A DNA stretch of 64,000 nt. Source: Amphiduros pacificus (lineage: Eukaryota > Annelida > Polychaeta > Phyllodocida > Hesionidae). This document shows, in pieces, positions 36,662-47,535 of this stretch. The notes beneath the pieces are model-generated. The model was not told where the DNA came from, ran no database searches, and worked only from the letters and a program-made list of their open reading frames with translations. Position numbers and translations under genes: made by a program. Position 1 is the stretch's first letter. Each line of letters starts with the position of its first letter. The stretch is taken from contig OX439008.1 in the NCBI GenBank assembly GCA_949316495.1, positions 5,787,001-5,851,000 of the forward strand, read 5' to 3'.

Positions 36662-37184
36662 TTAAAGGTATTGAGCATCAATTCTATAATTTGGTGTATT
36701 GAAAGCTTAGCCACATATGAACATCATGACAGATTGAAATTATAATAGAGTAATATGATAAGTTGCTAGAAGACATAAAAGTTGCACTCCCAGCAGAGTT
36801 CTGTCTGAGCCACAACACGGGTAGTGTGAACTTTGTTTACCTCAATTGAGGCTCAAAGCAGGGTAACACTGTTTGACGTCATTCTTGCACTATTCAAAGG
36901 ACAATACATTTCATGACGTCATAAGCATATTGCCATACTCTTATGACATCATTTCACCTTTCAGTGCCTCTATGATAACACTGCACATAAAAATGATGTG
37001 ACGCCATGAAAGGAGTGTGCTTTCATTAGGGGACTATAAATTAGGGTCTTGTTCAAATAGATTTTACAGACAATGATGGGGATGCATTTTCCAAAACGTT
37101 TATAGATATGAAAGACAAATACATTTATCACCAATATGTAAATTTTAAACATTTTTTTTCAAAATCAGTGCTTAATCCCTTTAA
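36662..37184 (+). mobile_element. MITE with TTAA-flanked ends, copy 1
   Basis: Ends TTAAAGGTATTGAGCATC and GTGCTTAATCCCTTTAA form imperfect inverted repeats. A second copy in the opposite orientation lies at 60983-61487. TTAA at all four ends would suit piggyBac-type insertion, but it is also part of the inverted repeat, so this is only suggestive. Confidence 0.65.
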
Positions 37185-37205
37185 GTACCATTTAAATATA
37201 ATAGA

Positions 37206-38167
37206 GTGCATGTTTATTATCCTTGTACACTCTTCTCAGATTTAAACTTCTATGCTAAGAATATGGTTGATTCTGGCCTTAGGTTCTCAACCAAGAGGAT
37301 ATACACATCTACCCAGTCCCAGTTCCTTAAAATCTGCCAGTCTTATAATCTGCCCCCTGTATCGGCCTCAGGACAACTCATCCTCCAATACATCACCTTC
37401 CTCACACATGGCCCCTGCAAATCACTAACGTCTCGTACCATTACAGTGTATCTGTTTGCAGTTAGGTCACTCCTAATGTACTAATGTTATGCACTGGCTA
37501 GACTGGCACCACCACCAACCAACAGTCCCCATATTTTACTTGCAATTAAATCCTTAGCTGAATACCCCCCAACTGTAAATCACTGTAACTTACCCATTAT
37601 TACTAGTTGGCTTCCCTGGATTGCACCCTGGATGTGCTTATGTGGCATGCAGCATTAACACGTTTTGTTTGCCTGCTTGTAAAGCAAAGAGTACGCTTCA
37701 CCCCACCCCATCACAATTCCAAGGGCCCTTTGATTGGAACCCCTTTGATATCTTAGTTATCCTTTAGTACCCACCACAACACCCCTTATTTCACCTATTC
37801 CATTGCCAAGTCAAAACTTCAGATCATGGTTTTCAAAAGTTTATAAGTTGATCAGGCAGAACTGTGTGTACCTACTGTACAATAAAAATGTACCATAGTG
37901 CTCGCTTAAGTCATCTGATTGGCCGCCACGCCGTTTTACTGGTCTCTTCCTCAGGGCAGGTTTTGGATAAGGCTAGCTTGAATCTTGGAATTAAGCAACT
38001 GGTTAAGGCAGCCGGTCTCCAACCTTCATTATTCTCAGCCCACTCATTGACGGTAGGGAATGGCACTTAATCTCCCTTTTGTCATTTTATAGAGTCAGAG
38101 ATCAGGGTTGCAGTCATGTGGAGGTCCCAAGCATACAAAAGCTATATACCAGCAATTTATCAGTGAA
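37206..38167 (+). mobile_element. Fossil tyrosine-recombinase fragment (DIRS/Ngaro-type or Crypton-like)
   Basis: The first part resembles the DNA-binding half of retroelement tyrosine recombinases (STKRIYTSTQSQFL, then LTSRTITVYLFAVRSLL). Later parts resemble the catalytic half (AAGLQPSLFSAHS, then WRSQAYKSYI near the end). It is an old, broken copy with several breaks, and no other part of its element was seen next to it. Its end meets the start of the Penelope-like ORF. Confidence 0.6.
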
Positions 38168-39442
38168 CTAAACCTATCCTCAAATGACAACAAGGATGGT
38201 TCTTATAAGGTTGTAGATATTAACCAGCAAGATTTGTTGCAAAGTCAAGTGTCTGTTTGTCAGGAATTTGGCCTCAAATGCAATGCAGATAAAGCAAACC
38301 TTCCTACTATATATGGTTTGCCGAAAATGCATAAGGCCACTCCTAAACTTAGATGCATTGCAGCTTCTTGCGCTTCTCCCTTAAAGCCTATGGACCTTGC
38401 AGTCACCAGTTGTCTTGGCGTGATCTATAAATTCATGCAAACCTACTGTAAAGGTATATTCAACTATACAGGCACCAACCGGATGTGGATACTAGATAAT
38501 TCCATTCAGTTAAAAACTAAATTAGCTGAGTGTAATGAAAGTCAGTATGCTGAATGCATTAGTACCTGGGACTTTAGTACCCTTTATACTACAATTCCCC
38601 ATAACCTCCTTAAAACCCATATCCATGAACTCATCCAATTTTCCTTTACAAAAAACAAAAAGTCTTTCATAGCCGTTAATAGTTATAATGCTTTTTGGTC
38701 TAACAAAGATGTAAAAAATTACACCCTCGTTAGTAGTTCCAAATTGATTGATATGGTCAACTTCCTCATTGACAACATCTATGTAACATTTGGAAACACC
38801 ATTCACCAGCAAATCATTGGAATTCCAATGGGCATATCTTGTGCTCCTCTGCTGGCTAATTTGTTCCTCATGTCACATGAATACAAGTTCATGGAGAAGT
38901 TGGAAAAGAATAACATTCATAAAGCTAAATCTTTTAATTATACTTTTCGGTTCATAGATGACCTTGTAAGCTTTAACAACAAAGACTTCAGTGAGAGCGT
39001 GTCCAATATTTACCCTAAAGAACTCAGCATCAAACAGGAAAACACTCACAGTGATAGGGCTTCCTACCTTGATCTTTACACTGAGATCAACAACAAACAA
39101 TTTCACACTAAACTCTATGACAAACGAGACAGCTTTAAGTTTGATATTGTGAACTATCCCTTTGTGAAGGATTCAAACATTCCAGAAAAGCCTGCCTATG
39201 GAGTTTATGCCTCTAGACTCATCAGCATTGCTCGCGCATGTGACTCATTCAAAGACTTTAAGGATAGACATGAATTTCTGTGTTTGAAGCTGATGAGACA
39301 GGGCTTTCATTATAAATCATTAGTGAAACAGCTACACAAAACTAAGCATAAACACAGAGATCTCTTTGCTAAATACCAGTCAGTCATTGAAGTTCCTTTG
39401 CCCATCAACATCTCAAATCAACGGCATGTTACATTACGCTGA
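38108..39442 (+). CDS. Penelope-like element reverse transcriptase (444 codons)
   Basis: This long intact ORF reads as a Penelope-type reverse transcriptase. It shows IYGLPKMHK near residue 70, motif A WDFSTLYTTIPH, motif B IGIPMGISCAPLLANLFL, motif C FRFIDDLVSFNN, and the downstream blocks ASYLDLYTEI, TKLYDKRDSF and PAYGVYASRLI. All three catalytic Asp are present. The natural start is unclear, since the first residues lie over the end of the tyrosine-recombinase fossil. No GIY-YIG endonuclease was seen in frame or just downstream, so it may be an endonuclease-lacking or truncated copy. Homology to the family is clear, but the clade (for example Naiad-like or Poseidon-like) cannot be set by eye. 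Confidence 0.8.
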   Translation: MQSCGGPKHTKAIYQQFISELNLSSNDNKDGSYKVVDINQQDLLQSQVSVCQEFGLKCNADKANLPTIYGLPKMHKATPKLRCIAASCASPLKPMDLAVTSCLGVIYKFMQTYCKGIFNYTGTNRMWILDNSIQLKTKLAECNESQYAECISTWDFSTLYTTIPHNLLKTHIHELIQFSFTKNKKSFIAVNSYNAFWSNKDVKNYTLVSSSKLIDMVNFLIDNIYVTFGNTIHQQIIGIPMGISCAPLLANLFLMSHEYKFMEKLEKNNIHKAKSFNYTFRFIDDLVSFNNKDFSESVSNIYPKELSIKQENTHSDRASYLDLYTEINNKQFHTKLYDKRDSFKFDIVNYPFVKDSNIPEKPAYGVYASRLISIARACDSFKDFKDRHEFLCLKLMRQGFHYKSLVKQLHKTKHKHRDLFAKYQSVIEVPLPINISNQRHVTLR

Positions 39443-39769
39443 TACTCATCTCACTGTATTCCTTCATTTTCATCCCTTCATTTTATCACTAGTGGAATCC
39501 TGCTTAAGATCGCGAGGGGGCGTAGTTTCCAACTATGTAGGTGTACGAGTAATGTTCCAGCATGCATGCCATTGATCTGTGTTTTCAGATCATGTGTTGG
39601 TACATGAAGCCTACACCCTGCTAGTTATAATCATCTGTTTGGTTCATTTTCATACAGTTTTATTTACTTCCATTGCATGCTTATACATTCTCATGTTATC
39701 ATACTAGTCTTGTTAAATTTGTTTCTGTTAGTCATTCCAGTTGTTAAACATAGCATATACATATTCCAA
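39443..39769. other. Probable 3' flank of the Penelope-like element
   Basis: No ORF or recognised repeat. It may hold the element's 3' untranslated region (a short GATCGCGAGGGGGCG patch at about 39510), but no end could be fixed. Confidence 0.35.
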
Positions 39770-39960
39770 GCCCCCACTAGCACAGTTGGTACAGTGTAGG
39801 ATCTGTGCCTTTGTTGATTTAATGCGTGGAGGCCGGGAGGTGGTGGATTCGACTCCCACAGCCGGCAGTGTAACTTTCACACTGGGTAAAAGGTTCGAAA
39901 GTTGACCTGATATGACCATTGTTGCTGAAAGGATCGTAAAAACACCATTTCACAATTTTT
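39770..39960 (+). mobile_element. tRNA-derived SINE, family 2, copy 1
   Basis: A box CTAGCACAGTTGGTACAGTG and B box GGTGGATTCGACTCCCAC are spaced as in a tRNA with a longer middle. The body follows with GTGTAACTTTCACACTGGGT and ends TAAAAACACCATTTCACAAT. Other copies lie at 42080-42274 and 47152-47325. Confidence 0.8.
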
Positions 39961-40307
39961 TCCATGCATAAACAGCTTATACCTAGCTGGACACTTACTT
40001 TCAAAATGATTACTTAATATATATCTGGCCTAGCTATAGCTATTGGTGTATCAGTCCATACATTTATTCATTATATGTGTCATGTTTTATGTGTTTGCAC
40101 AGAGTATAGTGTATTAATTAGCAAGGAGTGTGTTAAAATACAACTGGCTTTAATCAGAATAAAGCATTCCTCCACATTTAAGACAACATTGTTCACTTCT
40201 TTCATGTGCATTTAACAAGATATCGTTAAATGTTGTTAAAGAGGATCTGTCTACCTTGTTGGGGCTTGAATTATATACCTTGTTTACTTAAGTTAATGAA
40301 CATATAA
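39961..40307. other. Sequence without recognised features
   Basis: AT-rich spacer between the SINE and the DIRS-type fossil; nothing supported. Confidence 0.35.
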
Positions 40308-40840
40308 GGGATATGATTGGGTTGGAATATGTTAATAAAATATGCGGTGTAGCTTGCAACAGCATTCATTATCTGGATGACATTCTTACTCTGCTGTCCA
40401 CTGTAGCTGGGTGCCAGAAATCTCTGAACATTATCTTGGAACCTGCAGTAATGCAGATTTCAACATACAGCAAGAAAAAAACCATGTTCCGCCACAAAGA
40501 ATGGAATTTCTGGGTATAAAAATTAATTCAATTAAAGAACAACTGAGCATATCTGAGGAATGCACTCAAGACATTATCGGGGACCTAGATGCATTTATTG
40601 ACAGATGCTACATGACCAAAATGGAGTTCGAATCACTTGTAGGCAAGCTAACGTTTCGCGCTCGAGGGGTCTCAGATGGCAGCCTTTTCACCCACCGCTT
40701 CAACCATACGGTTCCATCACAAGAATAGGCTAATGGCTGAGGCAAGATCAGAGTGGTGGTTGTGTTGTCTCAGGCTCCACAATGGGGTTCTGCGCAGGAG
40801 CGACAGTGGAATGGCGACTTTTGTTTGAGCTCCGGTGGAA
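40308..40840 (+). mobile_element. Fossil DIRS/Ngaro-type reverse transcriptase-RNase H fragment
   Basis: The motifs IHYLDDILTLLS, MEFLGIKINS and TKMEFESLVGKLTFRARG are typical of tyrosine-recombinase retrotransposon reverse transcriptase running into RNase H. It is a short, broken, 5'- and 3'-truncated relic with a few breaks. It may derive from the same family as the recombinase fragment at 37.2-38.2 kb. However, the order here (recombinase first) is not that of one element copy. Confidence 0.65.
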
Positions 40841-40957
40841 TCGTCTTTATTACTGATTTTAAAGGGGTCTATCTCTAGTCTATCACCAGACTTTCTAACT
40901 AAGAATTTAAACTACACAGAGGTCTATCTGATGCCAGACTTTTTCGAGCTCTGATGG

Positions 40958-41276
40958 CTTTGTTTGTTTGTTTGGGGTTTTACATCACTTTCAACAGTAT
41001 TTAAGTCATTTCGTGATGAGACCTACTTGTAGCAGATATAGTGCTGCCTCACTGAATTGTCATGTCGCAGGTCCTTGACATGACAACTTACCCGGTCACA
41101 GATTTACAAGGACAACGGGTTAACCCTTTTGGCACGGGCCTCAGCTCATGTGGGAAATTGTATCATGAGTTCAATCCCGGCACGGCTGGGGTTCGAACCC
41201 ACAACCTTTGGATCACCACAGAGAAACTTTTGCTAATAAGCTCGCGCTCTAACCAACTGCGCCACGGCCCGTGGCC
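40958..41276 (-). mobile_element. tRNA-derived SINE, family 1, copy 1
   Basis: Minus strand: A box GTGGCGCAGTTGGTTAGAGC, B box GGGTTCGAACCCC-type, body CTGAGGCCCGTGCC, and tail TGATGTAAAACCCC followed by CAAACAAACAAA. Length 319 bp. It is one of six copies in the window. Confidence 0.9.
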
Positions 41277-41393
41277 CCATAGATTTGTGGAGTCAAAATT
41301 GCTTTGACTATCCTACTCCAAATTATTAATGTCTAGGGCTGCCTGTGTTGAATGCTTGAGTTTGATGCCATTTACCCCTCTTTTTCCCCTTTT

Positions 41394-41574
41394 CACCAGC
41401 CATTACAGGCCTTCAGGTGAAAAATATATTACACCAGCCTACCAGGCCTTCGGGTGTAATATTTCCTAGCCACCAGCCCTTACTGGGCCTTCGGGTGCAA
41501 TTTTCTCACGCCAGCCACTTGTCAGGCCTTCGGGTGTTGCTCGTTATTACTATTATTCTGTTCCTCACCAGCCT
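41394..41574. repeat. Four to five ~38-bp units able to form hairpins
   Basis: Each unit reads CACCAGCC, a few bases, then CAGGCCTTCGGGTG; CACC/GGTG and GGC/GCC can pair. Units start at about 41394, 41432, 41471 and 41507, with a partial one at 41564. Spacers between hairpins differ and are AT-rich. It might be an end repeat of a retroelement; the function is unknown. Confidence 0.7.
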
Positions 41575-41679
41575 TATTTCAAACTTATACATACGAATCG
41601 AAGTGATACGCAGCTCCTCCCTCCAAGTTGATGATTGGTTGGGGATCCAACAGTTCAATAAGGTCATTCTATTTATGCA

Positions 41680-41899
41680 TAGTGTTCTCCAATCACCCAT
41701 CCGCAAAGCCCAGATAGGTGATCTGGAGAGGTCTGAGATTTTTGCTTTTCCTTCATAATCTCGTTTAGATGTGATTTTTTAAATACCCAACTATTTTTAC
41801 TTCACTAGAGCTCAATCAACTCCACCAAACTTTTCTTTGGTTGGAGTTGGTAGAGACCATGGACATTCGACAAACCCGATTGGTGATTGGAGAACACTA
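41680..41899. mobile_element. MITE with 9-bp target duplication, copy 2
   Basis: Same family as 22035-22492, opposite orientation: ends TAGTGTTCTCCAATCACCC and GGAGAACACTA. Direct repeats ATTTATGCA (41671-41679 and 41900-41908) flank it. At 220 bp it lacks the nested insertion of the first copy. Confidence 0.88.
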
Positions 41900-42031
41900 A
41901 TTTATGCACAAAAGACCATGTGACGTCTGCATACCCAGACGACCACGTGGTTGCAGATCCAAGCTTCACATTACACCCTTCACATATCGCAAGCCAATCT
42001 ACAAAAACACTTATAGAAAAAATGCAGAATT

Positions 42032-42544
42032 TACTCTCATAGTCAGCCTTACCGGGGAAGCTGGGCTTAATATGGTCCTGTGAAATTGTGAAATGGTGTT
42101 TTTACGACCCTTTCAGCAACTATGGCCATATCAGGTCGACTTTCGAGCCTTTTAACCAGTGTGAAAGTAACACTGCCAGCAGTGGGAGTCGAACCCACCA
42201 CCTTTCGTCCTCCACTTATATTACCATTAAAGGCACAGATCCTACACTCTACCAACTGTGCTAGTGGGGCCGGTCTTAATAGGGTCCTTTTCACTGATAT
42301 TTTCCCTAAAACGGGTTAAGATATTTTATCATTTTCCCTAAAACAGGGTACTGTTTTTTTCAAATTTCTCCCTAAAACAGGGATCACGATCCCCTTTTCC
42401 AAATTTACTCCTTCTACAATGAGGGTAAATGAGGGTATCAAAATTTCAGCTAGTCCTAAATCAGGGTACCAATAATGATAGAATATTTCCCTAAATCAGA
42501 CTCTGGGGTTTTCAGTTCCATCCAGCCTCCGCGGGTTAAAATCA
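42032..42544 (+). mobile_element. Poly-G-ended repeat element, copy 3, interrupted by a SINE
   Basis: It starts ACTCTCATAGTCAGCCTTAC without a G run, carries the same internal CCCTAAAACAGGG units, and ends CCAGCCTCCGCGGGTTAAAA. A family 2 SINE sits inside at 42080-42274. Confidence 0.75.
42080..42274 (-). mobile_element. tRNA-derived SINE, family 2, copy 2
   Basis: Minus strand: CTAGCACAGTTGGTAGAGTG (A box) and GGTGGGTTCGACTCCCAC (B box). Target duplication CTTAATA(T/G)GGTCCT lies at 42066-42079 and 42275-42288 (13 of 14 bases). This fixes the ends and shows that the SINE is younger than its host element. Confidence 0.88.
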
Positions 42545-42552
42545 CTTGACCT

Positions 42553-43708
42553 ATTAATAATTTACTCAGATAAAAATATTATTGACACATATGAGGTTTA
42601 TGAAAAAGTCTCTGATAATAACATCATCAAATTCACAATAAAATTAAAAGTATCTACGACAAACAAAAAGAAACTTACATATATGAATTATAAGAAATTA
42701 AAAATAAAAGATTTCTTAAGCGACCTTGAAAATACATTTAATGTATATCATAATTACAATAATGATGACTTAGACTCATTACTTATCAAATATGAAAAAT
42801 TAACAAATATTTTGGATAAACACGCATCAATTGCAGAAAAGACAATACATATAAGAAAGCACGCACCATGGTTACCAGTAAATATCCAGGAAGAAAAATC
42901 ACGAAAGAGAAGATTTGAAAGAAAAATGAACAAGACAGGATTATATTCTGACAAAATACAGTATCAAATACAAAGAAATAAATATAACAAACTACTAAAC
43001 TCAGCATGAAGTGCATGCTATTCAGATATGATTAAATTTAATAAATCTGACCCAAAGAAGCTTTTCAAAATATTGAATGGCCTCCTTAATACAAAAGAGG
43101 ATACACCATTCCCAAAAGATGAAGACACCAAAAAATTAGCGCCGGAATTTAATAATTTTTTCTTGGAAAAAATTGATAAACTTAGAAATGAAATGGACAA
43201 AAAACAACATTGGAAATAGAATTATTGAACGGCCATGTTTCATTAAACCCTTTGATAAGTTTACACCTCTAACTGGAAAAGAAGTAGAAAATTTAATTAA
43301 AGAAGCAGCAAAGAAGTCATGTGAATTGGATCCAGTGCTGACCTGGCTTCTCATCGAATGTATTGGACCAATAAATCCATTATGCTAGGCAACATGCCAA
43401 ATTCACTAATATAAGCTATCATCAGACCATTAATAAAAAAATTAGGACAAGAACTTGTCAAATCAAATTATAGACCGGTTTCAAATATTGCCTACTTATC
43501 TAAACTAATTGAACGGGCAGTAGCAAAACAGTATGTCAATCATCTGACTGCAAATCAGATCCAAATCATGTTACAATCAGCATACAAGGAATTTCATAAT
43601 ACCGACTGCCCTACTAAAAGTGCAAAGTGATATACTTATGTACATTGATCAGTACAAAACAGTAATATTGGTCTTACTAGATCTATCTGCGGCATTTGAC
43701 ACTATTGA
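42553..43708 (+). mobile_element. Truncated LINE (CR1/Jockey-type ORF2 fragment)
   Basis: The frames read as the linker after the endonuclease and the start of the reverse transcriptase: APWLPVNIQEEKSRKRRFER, DPKKLFKILNGLLNTKED, FNNFFLEKIDKLR, SNYRPVSNIAYLSKLIERAV and finally LLDLSAAFDTID. Several frame changes and stops (for example after LLNSA near 43008) show it is dead. A SINE cuts it directly after the motif A block, and the rest of the LINE is not found beyond the SINE. Confidence 0.8.
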
Positions 43709-44025
43709 TTTGTTTGTTTGTTTGGGGTTTTAAATCACTTTCAACATTATTTCAGTCATTTTGTGATGAGACCTACGTGTAGCAGATATAGTGCTGCCTC
43801 ACTGAATTGTCATGTCGCAGGTCCTTGACATGACAACTCACCCGGTCAAAGATTTACAAGGACAACAGGTTAACCCTTTAGGCACGGGCCTCAGCTCACG
43901 TATGAAATTATATCATGAGTTCAATCTTGGCATGGCCGGGGTTCAAACCCCCGACCTTTGGATCACCACAGAGGAACTCGTGCTAATAAGCTGGCACTCT
44001 AACCAACTGTGACACGGCCCATGGC
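43709..44025 (-). mobile_element. tRNA-derived SINE, family 1, copy 2 (inside or at the end of the LINE)
   Basis: Minus-strand SINE, 317 bp, ~90% like copy 1, ending in a CAAACAAACAAA tail against the LINE sequence. The box sequences are slightly decayed. Confidence 0.88.
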
Positions 44026-45330
44026 TTTTCGTAATGTTTAACCCCTAAATTCAACCCCTTATAAAAATTGCTCAATTAGTGAAAAATTCATGCAAGAACT
44101 AGTAACCCTATAGATGGTTCCATATCAAGGAAAACAACATTGAAACATAAAAAATAATCTTTGTGCAAAAAACCATTAAAATTGTGAGATTTATTTCATT
44201 TTTCGTAATGTTTAACCCCTAACTCCTTATAAAAATTGCTCATTTAGTGAAAAATTCAGGGAGATACTAGGTACCCTATAGATGATTCCCTATAAAGGAA
44301 AACAACATTGAAACATCCCTTATATAAAATAATCTTTGTGCCCAAAATCATTAAAATTATGAGAATTTTTCATTTTTTCAGAAGTTTGAGCTCCTAATTC
44401 AACCCCTTAACTTAATTGCTCAATTAGTTTTAAAAAATCAGGGAGGTACTAGGTACCCTATAGTTGATTCCCTATAAAGGAAAACGACAGTGAAACATCT
44501 CTCATATAAAAAAATTTCTTTACAAGAAACCATTAAAACTATGATGTTTCATGTTTAAAAATTGTTGAGCTCCTAATTGAACCCATTATGTTAATTGCTC
44601 AATTAGTGAAAATTTAAGGTAGGTAGATGATATCCTGTTAGGACAACAACATTGAAACATATCTCATATGGAATATTTCTGGTGTAAAAAACACATTAAA
44701 ATTTTGAGATTTATTTTCATTTTTCTGAATGTTTGACCTCCTAGTTCAACCCGTTATAATAATTGCTCAATTAGTGAAAAATTCGGGAAGGTACTAGGTA
44801 CCCTAAATATGATTCCCTATAAAGGACAGCAACATTGAAACATCTCTCATATTGAAAAAAAATCATGCTAAAAACAGTTAAAATTTGATGTTTTTGTAAT
44901 ATATCTATATTTGACCTCCTAAATCAACCCCTTTTGTTAGTTTCTCAATTAATGAAAAATTCATGACGGTATTACACACCTTATTAATGAATTTCTATAA
45001 CGGACAACACCATTGAAACATCTCTAGTATGAAAAATATATCCCACCAAAGTCAGTTAAAAATGGGTTACTTTTTCAAATATTTGTTCAACCCCTTATAC
45101 TAATTGCTCAATTAGTGAAAAATTTGGGCAGATCCTATGTACCTATAGATGAATCCCTATAAAGGAAAACATCATTGAAACATCTCTCATGTGGAAAAAA
45201 TAATGTACAATTTTTTTTTATAATTTATAGATTTTTATTTCCTTTCTCATGTTTGACCTCTTAATCCAACCCCTTCTGAAAGATACTAGGGACCCTATAG
45301 ATGAATCCCTATAACACCATTGAAACATCT
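44026..45330. repeat. Diverged ~160-180-bp satellite, 7-8 copies
   Basis: Shared blocks are AATTGCTCAATTAGTGAAAA, ACTAGGTACCCTATAGATGA, CCCTATAAAGGAAAACAACA and TTGAAACATCTCTCATAT. Block starts near 44077, 44235, 44415, 44593, 44762, 44940 and 45102 give uneven spacing from small indels. Confidence 0.85.
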
Positions 45331-45810
45331 CTCATAATTATTTTTAATTGCAGAATATATATTATTGTTTTTTTTTCAAAGTTCAATGTCAACAATTTCA
45401 CCTTTAAATTTATTTTTTTGCAATGCGATTTTTTTTTGGCAATATATATATATCCCTTGGTAATAATCCCTGAAAATTTGAAAAGAATTGAAGCATTGCA
45501 TCATATGTTTTAAAATTAAAATGTAACGCAAAGTCAAATTTCTGCGAAAAAATTTGAAAAATGAACTGTGAACTAGGAAATAAATTCCCGCATGTCAATT
45601 TTCTGACATTTGGAAAAATCCAGCATTCTGTCTGTTAACAAAAGGGGTGATGCAGAGTATACAGTGGTGGAACCATGGAGGTTACAGAGAATATTCTCCA
45701 ACCCTACTCTAAAAATAATGAGGGAGGATATGACGATGGAAAAGAGAGAAAATGGGAGAGGGAAAATAAACTGTAGATTACTAGATAAAAAATATCATGG
45801 TTGGATTCTT
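45331..45810. other. Sequence without recognised features
   Basis: AT-rich; a 77-codon frame at 45610-45843 has no homology or splice context that I can see. Confidence 0.35.
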
Positions 45811-46092
45811 AGTTTTAAGTCATTTCAACAATATTTTAATTAAATCATGACAAGACCTGAACCAGATATACAGCTGTCTCACTTATCTATTATGGGCTGG
45901 TGCAACAGGTCCTCGACATGACAAACCACTCACTCACAGATTTACAGGACAACAGGTTAGCCCTTAGGCACGGGCCTCAGCTCATCAAAAATTGTTAAAT
46001 GATTCCAAACTGGTATGGCCAGAAATCAAACTCACATCCTTTGGATCACCATAGAGGAACTAGTGCTAATAAGCTTGTGCTCCTGTGGCCCT
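45811..46092 (-). mobile_element. tRNA-derived SINE, family 1, degenerate copy
   Basis: It is recognisable by GGCACGGGCCTCAGCTCAT, CCTTTGGATCACCATAGAGG and CTAATAAGCTTGTGCTC, but the A and B boxes are eroded. It is the oldest copy of this family here. Confidence 0.7.
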
Positions 46093-46192
46093 AATATTTT
46101 ATATATTATGATATTATGGTATTCATTTTGAAATATTTAGATCTGACTAAAACCAGTCTTTGCAGCTGATTTTCTTGCCAAACATTACTTGG

Positions 46193-46444
46193 GTTTGTTT
46201 GTTTGGAGTTTATACATCACTTTCAATCTTATTTCAGTCATTTCGTGACATGACAACCCACCCAGTCAGATTTATAAGGACAACGAGTTTACCCTTTAAG
46301 CATGGGCCTCAGCTCATATGGGAAATTGTATCACAAGTTCAATCTTGGCACGGCCGGGGTTAGAACCCATGACCTTTGGATCACCAAAGAGGAAGTGGTG
46401 CTAATAAGCTGGCGCTCTAACCAACTGTGCCACAGCCCATGGCC
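46193..46444 (-). mobile_element. tRNA-derived SINE, family 1, internally deleted copy
   Basis: 252 bp: about 65 bp of the body is missing between TCATTTCGTG and ACATGACAACCC. Box sequences remain readable. Confidence 0.82.
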
Positions 46445-47151
46445 TCACATTATTTGGTCTATTTGAATGATTCTTATATCATGGAAAGGAAACAATCCAT
46501 CATTATTGAAGGTAGCAAGTTTTTTTGTGTGATATATTGTGGAATTAAGACAAGAACAGTTTATGCCTAATTTATATATTAAATGTTTCAGACAGGAAAT
46601 ATCCAGTGGCAAAATACATTTTTAAAAGCAAATCTAAACAAAATAAGAAGACAGGAGCATATTGTTGTGTCTGTTCTTGGAATGTCCATCAAGTATGTCG
46701 GACCACTTTCACCACAAAATCTCTTGGTTAATTGAGTATATTAAACACATGCACTTCATCATAAAAAGTTAATACCAAGGATGTTCTGGAATGTCTTCTA
46801 AGTATGCCTAAAACCCTATCAGTGCCACAAATATAGCAAGACAATAAAAACATCCTTGAACATGATATAAACATCAAACTGGTAATATCTTGTGACCAAA
46901 TATAACTCCTCTCCTGTCCTATATTGATAGACATTTATTCTGTGTGGATATGAGAGCTTTGTTTGTACTTCATAAAAATTGCATGGCTGATGAATTGGGA
47001 TCTGTGCCAGAGCTTTCTTCTTTGTTCATAATATAATAATGTTGAGTCATTTAATACACACCCAAACATTCTACTTCAAGATTATTACTGTATTTTTATG
47101 AGGAAAATTTATAGTAAGGTAAAATATATTTGTGGGCATATGCAATATGCA
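46445..47151. other. Sequence without recognised features
   Basis: No gene or repeat could be supported. Confidence 0.35.
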
Positions 47152-47325
47152 TAAAAATGGCAAAATAGTGCTTTTATGGCCCTTCCAGAAACAATGACCA
47201 TATCACCAACCAGTGTGAAAGTAAAACTGCCGGCAGTGGGAGTCGAACCCACCACCTCCCATCCTTCACATGTATGAGCAAGTAAGCACGGATCCAACCC
47301 TCTACCAACTGTGCTAGTGGGGCTG
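47152..47325 (-). mobile_element. tRNA-derived SINE, family 2, copy 3
   Basis: Minus strand: CTAGCACAGTTGGTAGAGGG (A box), GGTGGGTTCGACTCCCACTG (B box), and a body as in the other two copies with a short internal deletion. Confidence 0.82.
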
Positions 47326-47457
47326 GCTGAACCAAATTATTTAGACATTAAGGTCTATAATCCACAATGAAACACTGGGACAGACTTATGTTTTTTTGGC
47401 TTAAATGTGTTCAAAGTCATGTTATTTGTTAATTTAGCACAGAAAAAGTAAACTTAA

Positions 47458-47535
47458 CCAGCTAGTCTTAAACTTTTATTATTTAAATTGAACCCGTTTT
47501 AACTACCGTTAAAACGGGTTCGACTCAGTTATTGC
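47458..47535. mobile_element. Palindromic mini-element, relative of the one nested at 22.2 kb
   Basis: AACCCGTTTTAAC-TACC-GTTAAAACGGGTT is a perfect 13-bp inverted repeat, followed by TTATTGCAGCTGG as in 22170-22268. The left arm is eroded. Confidence 0.55.
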
